From: Streptomyces cyaneus | GTDB lineage: Bacteria; Actinomycetota; Actinomycetes; Streptomycetales; Streptomycetaceae | Length of the DNA: 64,000 nucleotides | Direction: 5' to 3' | Assembly: GCF_004028635.1 (NCBI RefSeq) | Contig: NZ_RQJW01000009.1 | Span: 186,001-250,000 of the forward strand | In this document: positions 35,148 through 44,904 of the stretch, in pieces | Layout of the letters: each line of letters starts with the position of its first letter | Position numbering within the stretch: the stretch's first letter is position 1 | The notes under the pieces: generated by a model | What the model was told of the DNA's origin: nothing | The model's database searches: none | Seen by the model: the letters and a program-made list of their open reading frames with translations, nothing else | Position numbers and translations under genes: made by a program

Positions 35148-35165
35148 TGATCGCTCACAGCGAAC
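35148..35165 (+). promoter_or_regulatory. ClgR-type operator upstream of lon
   Basis: The 18 bases TGATCGCTCACAGCGAAC match the actinobacterial ClgR consensus WNNWCGCYNANRGCGWWS at every position. The site ends 74 bp before the lon ATG. From memory, ClgR activates clpP operons and lon in Streptomyces. The match is seen directly; the regulation is inferred from that knowledge. Confidence 0.75.
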
Positions 35166-35239
35166 GAAGGCCTGGGAACATTCGAGCTCCTCCGTGCATT
35201 GAGTCGGCATAACTCAACTTGACTGCCGAAGGGGAGATC

Positions 35240-37654
<2,415 letters not shown>

Positions 37655-37674
37655 CGGACGTGACCGGATGAGGG

Positions 37675-37709
37675 AAGGCCCGGGTTCTCGTGAGGGAGGC
37701 CCGGGCCTT
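37675..37709 (+). terminator. Terminator of lon
   Basis: Ten-bp arms AAGGCCCGGG (37675-37684) and CCCGGGCCTT (37700-37709) with a 15-nt loop lie 20 bp after the lon stop. Confidence 0.8.
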
Positions 37710-37767
37710 CGCCGCGGGGGCGGTGGCCGGTACGCCGGGGGCGCGGCCCGGGCCGTGCGGCCGCGGG

Positions 37768-38598
37768 TCAGCCGTTCGCCAAAGCCTGGACCCGATCCAA
37801 GGCGCCATTGAACCTGTTGTGGTCGCCGACGGTCGGCCCGGAGGACGTGTACTGCCACATCGTGTAGTAGCTCCAGCCCGCCGGCAGTTCGCCCACCGTC
37901 GTCGCGTACCGAGCGATCCACAGCGGGGTGGCGGAGGCGAAGCCGCTGTGGTTGCCGGTGCACTGCTTCCACCAACTGGTGGCCGTGTAGATGACGGGGT
38001 CGCGGCCGGTGCGGGTCTTGTACTGGTTCAGGAAGTCACGGATCCAGGTGACCATCCCGCTCGGTGTCTTGCCGTAGCAGGCGTCGCCGTACGGATTCCA
38101 CTCGATGTCGAGGACGCCGGGCAGGGTCTTGCCGTCGCGGGACCAGCCGCCGCCGTGGTCGACGAAGTAGTTGGCCTGGGTTGCTCCATTGGTGGTGTCC
38201 GGGGTGGCGAAGTGGTAGGCGCCGCGGATCATGCCGATGTTGTAGGAGCCGCCGTACTGCTGGGCGAAGTAGGGGTTGGTGTAGTACGTCCCCTCGCTTG
38301 CCTTGGCGTAGGCCCACTTGACCCCGCTGTTCCACAGGGTCGCCCAGTCGACGTTGCCCTGGTGGCTGGAGACGTCCACCCCTTCCGTCTGCGTGGCCAG
38401 CGTGTTCGCGGGGCTGCCGTGCACGCCGTCGTGGGCTGCGACGCCCATGCCCATGCGGGCGGAGCCGCGCGCTGGGGTGTCGTCGGCGGATGCGGGAGAG
38501 GGCTGGACGGCGAGGAGGAGGGAGAGGGCGGCGGCGAGCAGGAGCCCGGTGAGATGCGGGCGTCGGGGGCGGAGCGGTTCGGGTCTGTGCACGGGCAT
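37768..38598 (-). CDS. Secreted GH25 lysozyme (N-acetylmuramidase)
   Basis: This 276-residue secreted glycosidase cleaves the muramic-acid bond of peptidoglycan. A long signal peptide occupies ~1-39 (HLTGLLLAAALSLLLAV, then ASADDTP). The GH25 domain spans ~70-275: GVDVSSHQGNVDWATLWN at its start, KWAYAKASEGTYYTNPYF, and the catalytic acidic pair in LPGVLDIEWNPYGD. It resembles Streptomyces lysozyme M1. No cell-wall-binding module is attached. It is monocistronic, convergent with lon. Confidence 0.93.
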   Translation of the reverse strand: MPVHRPEPLRPRRPHLTGLLLAAALSLLLAVQPSPASADDTPARGSARMGMGVAAHDGVHGSPANTLATQTEGVDVSSHQGNVDWATLWNSGVKWAYAKASEGTYYTNPYFAQQYGGSYNIGMIRGAYHFATPDTTNGATQANYFVDHGGGWSRDGKTLPGVLDIEWNPYGDACYGKTPSGMVTWIRDFLNQYKTRTGRDPVIYTATSWWKQCTGNHSGFASATPLWIARYATTVGELPAGWSYYTMWQYTSSGPTVGDHNRFNGALDRVQALANG

Positions 38599-38847
38599 AG
38601 CGTGCCTCCGAAGGCTCGGTGACGCTCGGTGGGGAAACGCGCTGCGGTGGTGCCTGCGGCCATGGTGAGCTATGGCGTGTGCATGCCAGTCAAGTGCCTG
38701 GTGGAGAAGCTATGCACGGAGAAGGGCAGGTGGAAGGGGGTCCGGAGGCTGCCGTTGGTCTAAGCCTGCGAAATACTGGCGGAGCTGCGGCAATGACGGC
38801 GGGTGGCGGAAATTTTCAGGACCGGGAAAATCGAGGCAGGGGCTGAC

Positions 38848-39360
38848 GTGCAGCAAGACGGAAACGGCGACGGGCGGAGAGTCGAGTCCGGGAGTGCCCC
38901 CTCCGGGGGAGTGTCCGGTGGCGGTATGGGACAGCCTGAATTCCTCGACCTGGAACGCGAGTTGACGGTTCTGTTCCGGCGTGCCAGGGCCAAGCAGGGG
39001 GAGATGGCCCGCGAGGTCCATCCCGACCTGGAGTCCGCGGCGTACGGGCTGCTGGTCCGACTGGACGAGTCCGGCCGGCTGCGGGCCACGGAACTCGCCG
39101 CCTACATCGGCGTCGGCAAGGCCACGATGTCCCGCCAGCTGCGCGCCCTGGAGGATCTGGGCCTGGTGGCCCGCGAGCCCGACCCCGCCGACGGGCGGGC
39201 GTGGCTGGTGCACCTCACGGAGGAGGGGCGCGGGCGGGTCGCGAAGGTACGGGAGGCTCGGCGCGCCCGGTATGTCGCGCAGCTGTCCCACTGGGATCGG
39301 GGTGAGGTGGCGGAGCTGGCTCGGTTGCTGAATCAGTTGAACCGGGGGATGGAGAAGTAG
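38848..39360 (+). CDS. MarR family transcriptional regulator
   Basis: This protein of about 170 residues has a MarR winged helix. LESAAYGLLVRLDESGRLRA precedes the recognition region ELAAYIGVGKATMSRQLRAL, and the wing is VAREPDPADGRAWLVHLTEE. The first ~26 residues are Gly/Ser-rich and not conserved. The start is uncertain among GTG 38803, GTG 38848 and ATG 38926; 38848 has CAGGGG upstream. It lies about 170 bp before the TIR-CHAT gene on the same strand and could regulate it, but nothing proves a link. Confidence 0.82.
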   Translation: MQQDGNGDGRRVESGSAPSGGVSGGGMGQPEFLDLERELTVLFRRARAKQGEMAREVHPDLESAAYGLLVRLDESGRLRATELAAYIGVGKATMSRQLRALEDLGLVAREPDPADGRAWLVHLTEEGRGRVAKVREARRARYVAQLSHWDRGEVAELARLLNQLNRGMEK

Positions 39361-39529
39361 GGCCACGACGCGTCACAAGGCGTCCGGCTTTCGAGTTGTC
39401 CGGCCCGGTGCGGGGAAATGGGCCGTTGTGGCTGCCGCGGGCTGCGAGTCCTGGCATCCTTTTCATTCCTCAGCCTCGGGGGCGGCTGTCAGGGGATCCG
39501 TCCCGGGGTGCTGCGTACGGGGGTGCGGT

Positions 39530-42500
39530 GTGGCCGGAGCCGGGGCCGAGCGATTCGATGTGTTCTTCTCCTACGCCTTCAGGGACGGGGAGTGGCCCGT
39601 CGCGCTGGCGGGGAATCTCGAGCGGCTCGGGCTGAGGGTGTGGTTCGACCGGTGGGAACTGGCCGCCGGGCAGCGGGTGGCTACGCGGTTGCAGGACGGA
39701 CTGGCGAAGGCCGACGCGCTGGTGGCCGTCGTGACTCCGCTGTGGATCGCCTCCGAGTGGTGCAACGAGGAGTTCGCTGCGGCCATGACGGCTTCGACGG
39801 CCGGGCGGCAGCGGTTGATCCCGGTGCTGTGGGGCGATGTGGCGACGGTTCCGCCCTTCATCGCGTCCCGGCTGTTCGTCGACTTTCGTACGGTGGCGGC
39901 GCCGGATCAGTACGAGGCGAAGGTACGGCAACTCGTGCGGGCCGTACGCGGGTTGGCTGACTCGGAGCGGCCGGCGGCCACGGGTGTGGTGGTCCCGCCG
40001 CGGGGGCTGGAGTACCGGCCGGACGGGCCCATCCACGCGGAGTTACGGGTCGGTGCGGGGTCGGTGGTGTTCTCCACCGAGGGAGCCGAGGTGTCCGGTG
40101 CTCCGCTCGGCGCGGATGACGCGCTCGTGGCGGCCGAGCTGGACCGCCAGCTGGATGAACGGGTTCGGGCGTTGCAGCGTGCGCGGGAGCGAGTGCGCGG
40201 GGATCACGTGACCCGGACCCCGCCCACGACGGACACGCCGGTGATCTCCGGTGGCGTCAACGGCGCCTTGGCCGCCGTCGGTCGGACTCTGGGCGAGCGG
40301 TTCGTGAACGGGGAGGTGGGGGCCGCGTTGCGGCGCGAGGCGGTGTTGGCTCGTGACTGCAACGCTCCGCTGCGGATCGGGCTGCGGGTCGACGCGGCCG
40401 AGTGGCGGGATCTGCCCTGGGAGAGCTTGGTGGTGCCCGGCGCGCAGGAGCCGCTGGTGCTGTCCGAGCGGGTCGACCTGTACCGCAAGGTACGGCGGGA
40501 GACCCCGCCGGTGGCGATGTCGATCCCTGGGCCGCTGCGGATTCTGGCCGTGGTGGCCAGCCCTGAGGCCGGCGGCGGTGAACTGCTCGACTACGAGCGG
40601 GAGCTGGCGCGGATTCTGGACGCGGTGGGCTCCGCGCGGACCAAGCAGGGGGCGTATGTCCGGGTACTGAACTGGGGGAGCGTCGCCGAGATTCGCGCGG
40701 CTTTGGAGGAGGAGCGCTTCCACGTGCTGCATCTGTCGTGTCATGCCGCTCCGGGTGTGCTGTTCCTGGAGAAGGACGACGGCGGGCTGGACAAGGTGGA
40801 CGCGCGGCGGTTCATGGATGACGTGCTGCCGCCGGGACGTGGGGTGCCGTTGGTGGTCCTGTCGGGTTGTTCCACGGCACAGGCACCGCAGGCGGATGCC
40901 GATGAGGCCGCCGCCGAGGCTCGTGCAGGACTGGCGCGGGAGCTTCTGGGCCGAGGGGTTCCGAGCGTGCTGGCGATGACTGAGACGGTCACCGATCGGT
41001 ACGCCACCGAGCTGGCTGCTCTCGTGTACGAGGACCTGGGCCGGGTGGAGCATCCCGTCCCGCTGGCCGCGCTTTCGCGGGCGCGGCGACGGCTGGAGGC
41101 CGCACGGCAGCAGCTCCCGGTGGGCGATCCGAGGGTCGCCTGGCCGGAGTGGTCCACTCCGTCCCTCTTCCTCGCTGGGGCGCCCCTGCCGCTGTTCGAC
41201 GCCGGGCAAGGCGTCGAGCGGGTGGCACCGGTGCCGGACAGGGTGCTGGAAGAGGGAATGGTGGTGCGCAAGGTCGGCGAGTTCGTGGGGCGCCGTGCGG
41301 AGTTGCGGCAACTGCTGGCCGTGTTGCGCGACTCCAACCGGGCAGGCGTGCTGATCCACGGGATCGGCGGCGTCGGCAAGTCGACGCTCACCGCCGAGCT
41401 GCTGCATCACCTGGGCCCCGAAGCGGGGTTGGTGGTGCCCGTCCCGGCCGCTACGGTTCCGACCGTCGACTCGGTTCTGGAGACCCTGCGGAAGCGTCTC
41501 GTTGTTCGCTGCGTGTCCGCCGGGCTTCCCGAGGAGGACATGCTGCGCCGGGTGGCGGCCATGCTCGCCGATGCCACGCCGTCGTGGCGGGAACGGTGGG
41601 AACTGATCCAGCAGGTCGTCCTGCCACGGGTGCCGGTCCTGCTCGTGCTGGACAACGCCGAGGACCTCCTCGTCCATTCCGACGGGGCTTGGCAGCCGAC
41701 CGATCCCGACCTGGCGGAATTCCTGGCCGCCTGGACGGCTGCCGCGCCTCGCGCTCGACTGCTGGTCACCAGCCGGTATCCGTTCAGCCTGCCGAACCGG
41801 ATGCACCGGCGCCTGACGGTGCATCACCTGGGCCCGCTGTCGCTCGCCGAAACCCGCAAGCTGATCTGGCGGCTGCCCGGCCTGGACGCCCTCGGCAAGG
41901 ATGACCTCCAACGTGCCTACGCCGATGTCGGCGGTCATCCGCGGGCACTGGAGTACCTGGACGCGCTGCTGCGCGGTGGCGAGGCACGGTTCCCCGACAT
42001 CGCCGAGCGCATGGAGGAGGCGCTGGCGCGACGCGGCATCCGTACACCGGAGCGATGGCTGGCCGGGATCGCCGGTGACCTCGACAAGGCGCTGGCCGAG
42101 ACGGTCACGCTGGCGGTGGACGACGTGCTGCTCGACACGCTGCTGGGGCAGTTGGACGGTGTGCCGGGAGCGCGGCTGCTGCTGGACGGGCTTGCGGTGT
42201 ATCGCGCGCCGGTCGACCGGACGGGGGCTGCCTGGCAACTGTCGGACCTGACCTCGGTACCGGAGGTTGAACCGGCGTTGCGGGACCGGCTCCAGACAGT
42301 GCGGGAACGGATCCGGCGAGCCCAGGCTGAGGGAGCCGTGGCGGCGGAAGGCTGGGGTCTTCCTCTGGAGGTGATCGCCCAGTACCGACACGATCTCGGG
42401 GAGCTGTCCCGGCCTCCCGTCGAACTCGACGACGATGCCGAGGCTGCCCTGTGTCTACTTCTGGAACTGGGTCTGGTCTCCCCCGCCCCGGCGTCGGAGG

Positions 42501-43714
42501 ACGAGCCGGGCACTCGGCCCAGCGGCTTGCTGGTACACCGCTGGACCGCTGACGCCCTGCGAAACCGGAGCGCCCCTGATGCCCTCACAGCAGCACATCG
42601 CCGGGCTGCTGCCTTCTGGCGGTGGCGCGTCGACGTATTGCCGCAGGACGAGGCCGCCGACGTCATCGACCTCATTGAAGCCCGTCATCATCATTACCGA
42701 GCCGGTGATCTCGATCAGGCGAATGTTGTCACCGGCCATGTGTGCCTGCAATTGCAGACCTGGGGCGCGTGGGACTGGGAAGAGCGTCTGCTCAAGGAGA
42801 GCCTCTCCTGGTTTCCCGCCGACTCCCAGGCCGCTGCCGGTTGCCTCCACCAGCTGGGCACGATCGCGGATGCACGGGGGGATTACGGTGAAGCCGAAGA
42901 ATACTACCGAAAATCGCTCGCCATCAGCGAGGCACACGACGATCGAGTCGGCGTTTCCATCACCTATCACCAACTCGGCATCATCGCGGTGAGGCGGGGG
43001 GACTATGACGAAGCTGAAGAGCTCTGTCAAAAATCGCTCGCCATCAAGGAAGGGCGTGACGACCGGTCTGGGATTGGTGCCAGCTACCACCAACTCGGCG
43101 CGATCGCAGAAATGCGGGGAGATTATGACGTAGCCGAGGATTACTACCGCAAGTCACTGGCCATCAGTGAGGAACTCGGCGATCCCGTCGGCATTGCCAC
43201 CAGCTATCATCAACTCGGTAGCGTTGCGGAGGATCGGGGTGATTATGACCTCGCCGAAGAGTGCCACCGCAATTCGCTCGCCATCAGCAAGGACCGCAAC
43301 GACCGGGCTGGGATCGCTGCCAGCTACCACCACCTCGGCACGGTTTCAGAAATGCGGGAGAATTATGACGTGGCCGAGGAGTACTATCTCCAGTCGCTGG
43401 CCATCAGTGAGGAAATCGGTGACCGAGCCGGAATCGCCGCCACCATCAGTCAACTTGGCATATTGCGAACAAAGCTGAATCAGCCGGCTGAAGGCATCCC
43501 CCTCAATCTTCAGGCGCTCGCTCTACGTCTGGAGATGGGAGTCTCGGCCGCGACGGACATTTACTGGCTCAACAGGCAGAGAGCCCTCGTCGGTGACGAT
43601 GCCTTCGAGGACAAGCTCCGCGCTTACCTGCCCGAGAACGGCGTACAAGTGGTCATGTCGATAACGCTTCCGTCGGCAGAGCAGGCCGAGGCCGACGAGT
43701 CGCCCCCGGAGTAG
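39530..43714 (+). CDS. TIR-CHAT-NB-ARC/STAND-TPR protein, candidate immune sensor
   Basis: This protein of about 1,394 residues combines four modules. A TIR domain occupies ~8-140 (FDVFFSYAFRDGEWP; SEWCNEEF, with Glu81 at the NADase position). A CHAT caspase-like domain occupies ~150-555, with His405 in HVLHLSCHAA and Cys447 in VVLSGCSTA. An NB-ARC/STAND NTPase has Walker A GIGGVGKST at 611-619 and Walker B LLVLDNAEDLL ending near 713. A winged-helix-like region follows, then TPRs at ~1107-1330. Two potential killing domains sit on one sensor chassis. The GTG at 39530 has GGGGG upstream; GTG 39428 would add 34 residues before the TIR. A TTA codon lies at 40043-40045. Confidence 0.88.
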   Translation: MAGAGAERFDVFFSYAFRDGEWPVALAGNLERLGLRVWFDRWELAAGQRVATRLQDGLAKADALVAVVTPLWIASEWCNEEFAAAMTASTAGRQRLIPVLWGDVATVPPFIASRLFVDFRTVAAPDQYEAKVRQLVRAVRGLADSERPAATGVVVPPRGLEYRPDGPIHAELRVGAGSVVFSTEGAEVSGAPLGADDALVAAELDRQLDERVRALQRARERVRGDHVTRTPPTTDTPVISGGVNGALAAVGRTLGERFVNGEVGAALRREAVLARDCNAPLRIGLRVDAAEWRDLPWESLVVPGAQEPLVLSERVDLYRKVRRETPPVAMSIPGPLRILAVVASPEAGGGELLDYERELARILDAVGSARTKQGAYVRVLNWGSVAEIRAALEEERFHVLHLSCHAAPGVLFLEKDDGGLDKVDARRFMDDVLPPGRGVPLVVLSGCSTAQAPQADADEAAAEARAGLARELLGRGVPSVLAMTETVTDRYATELAALVYEDLGRVEHPVPLAALSRARRRLEAARQQLPVGDPRVAWPEWSTPSLFLAGAPLPLFDAGQGVERVAPVPDRVLEEGMVVRKVGEFVGRRAELRQLLAVLRDSNRAGVLIHGIGGVGKSTLTAELLHHLGPEAGLVVPVPAATVPTVDSVLETLRKRLVVRCVSAGLPEEDMLRRVAAMLADATPSWRERWELIQQVVLPRVPVLLVLDNAEDLLVHSDGAWQPTDPDLAEFLAAWTAAAPRARLLVTSRYPFSLPNRMHRRLTVHHLGPLSLAETRKLIWRLPGLDALGKDDLQRAYADVGGHPRALEYLDALLRGGEARFPDIAERMEEALARRGIRTPERWLAGIAGDLDKALAETVTLAVDDVLLDTLLGQLDGVPGARLLLDGLAVYRAPVDRTGAAWQLSDLTSVPEVEPALRDRLQTVRERIRRAQAEGAVAAEGWGLPLEVIAQYRHDLGELSRPPVELDDDAEAALCLLLELGLVSPAPASEDEPGTRPSGLLVHRWTADALRNRSAPDALTAAHRRAAAFWRWRVDVLPQDEAADVIDLIEARHHHYRAGDLDQANVVTGHVCLQLQTWGAWDWEERLLKESLSWFPADSQAAAGCLHQLGTIADARGDYGEAEEYYRKSLAISEAHDDRVGVSITYHQLGIIAVRRGDYDEAEELCQKSLAIKEGRDDRSGIGASYHQLGAIAEMRGDYDVAEDYYRKSLAISEELGDPVGIATSYHQLGSVAEDRGDYDLAEECHRNSLAISKDRNDRAGIAASYHHLGTVSEMRENYDVAEEYYLQSLAISEEIGDRAGIAATISQLGILRTKLNQPAEGIPLNLQALALRLEMGVSAATDIYWLNRQRALVGDDAFEDKLRAYLPENGVQVVMSITLPSAEQAEADESPPE
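42848..43447 (+). repeat. Five exact-length 120-bp TPR units
   Basis: Units begin at 42848, 42968, 43088, 43208 and 43328, each exactly 120 bp and 40 codons, opening HQLG (HHLG in the last) and containing a core such as GDYDVAEDYYRKSLAIS. A sixth, decayed unit starts SQLG at 43448. Codon use is more A/T-ending than in the first 3 kb of the gene (GAT TAT, AAA, GAA). Confidence 0.85.
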
Positions 43715-43731
43715 CTGTGCCTCCCGCACAG
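43715..43731. terminator. Short hairpin between convergent genes
   Basis: CTGTGC and GCACAG pair around CTCCC immediately after the TIR-CHAT stop, in the 35-bp space before the convergent phosphatase stop. It is weak but well placed. Confidence 0.4.
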
Positions 43732-43749
43732 GCGGAGCGATCAAGTAGC

Positions 43750-44538
43750 TCACAACTCCGCATACACCACGGTCGCGTCGTCATGCGTCTTGCTCCGCCC
43801 CAGATACATACGTTCCTCCGCGTCGGCCCGCTCCAGCCCCCGCACCCGATCCACCAGCTCCCGCGCCCCCTCCTTCCGCAGGAGCCGGAAGCAGTCCCCC
43901 CAGTCCCCCTCCCGGAACTTCTCCACCCACCGCGTCGCCCCGTCCGTCAGCGCCGCCAGCGCCCGTACCTCCCCGCGCGGCAGCACCCCCGTCACCGCCC
44001 GCCCCGCCACCGTCGGATCGGCGGCGGCCGTGAAGAAGCCGCCCTCCTTGTTGCGGATGTGGGCGTCGATCAAGGCGTCCGTGGCCAGGGAGGCGCGGGG
44101 CAGACGGGACAGGCGGTCGTCCAGGTAGGGCGTGATCGCACCGTCCGGCGACTCCACCAGCAGGGCCGAGTCGGAAAGGATCAGGTACTCCAGCGACTCT
44201 GACGACCACCGCGCCAGAACCACCGTTGCCTGTGGGGTGCGTGGGTGAGAAAGGTCACAGGTTTCGGCGTGGGCCTCGGCGGTACGTGCGATGGCGCGGG
44301 CCAAGGCGTCGACGAGGGGAACATCCGGGAGTGAAACGGTCAGTTCGGTCAGGGCTCCGCCCAGCCGTGCGGTGAACCAGGGGACGGAATGCAGACAGCC
44401 CGTCTCGCCTCTCGGCGGGGTCACTCCGTCCAGAACCACCAGCGCGCCGCCCTGTCCCGAGGCGGGAAGGCCGACGCTCGCGAAGTCCTCGTTGGGGCGG
44501 GCGGGGTCGCCGGGCTCCGAAACAAGCTCTGTTCGCAT
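43750..44538 (-). CDS. PP2C-like serine/threonine phosphatase domain protein
   Basis: This 262-residue protein has the PP2C fold with divergent motifs. RPNEDFASVG is at the first metal-site strand, ALVVLDGVTPP replaces the canonical DGxGG, YLILSDSALLVES and LAALTDGATRW lie in the middle, and KTHDDATVVYAEL at the end keeps the acidic metal ligands. Activity is plausible but not certain given the changed DGxGG. It is convergent with the TIR-CHAT gene. The start at 44538 follows no strong ribosome site; the longer frame is not conserved-looking. Confidence 0.75.
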   Translation of the reverse strand: MRTELVSEPGDPARPNEDFASVGLPASGQGGALVVLDGVTPPRGETGCLHSVPWFTARLGGALTELTVSLPDVPLVDALARAIARTAEAHAETCDLSHPRTPQATVVLARWSSESLEYLILSDSALLVESPDGAITPYLDDRLSRLPRASLATDALIDAHIRNKEGGFFTAAADPTVAGRAVTGVLPRGEVRALAALTDGATRWVEKFREGDWGDCFRLLRKEGARELVDRVRGLERADAEERMYLGRSKTHDDATVVYAEL

Positions 44539-44904
44539 CCGGCCAGTCTGCACGAGGCCTTCACAAGGTTCGCGAAGGGGTCGCATCGGTTGCCGAATGG
44601 GCGCGGCATCGCAGGTCACGCGCCTGATTTGGGGTGGAATCCATCGCTCCGGGAAGGCGTGGCGGCGAATACTGCCATCGCCCGCCGCAGACGTCCAACC
44701 GGCCCGCCGTGCAAGGCGTGTGCGCACGCCAGAGGAACTTGCCCGCCAACTCTCCTCCGGGGTTCACTCCTTCGGGTGGCGGGTCAGGTGATGCGCGGCC
44801 GCTGCCCACCGGCACTGGGAGGGTCGGGAACCGCATCGAGTGTACGTACAGTCGGCAGTAGTTGACGGAGCGTCACTCGGACCCATGGGTATCACGAGTC
44901 AGGA
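44539..44904. other. Divergent region upstream of the conservon
   Basis: These 366 bp separate the phosphatase and cvnA. A 10-bp palindrome, TGTACGTACA, lies at 44841-44850, 55 bp before cvnA, and could be an operator. No gene, RNA or repeat is recognised. Confidence 0.4.

Noticed and set aside
42848..43447. 120-bp repeats considered as a CRISPR or transposon array
   Set aside because: The repeats are in frame inside a gene and code for TPR motifs.
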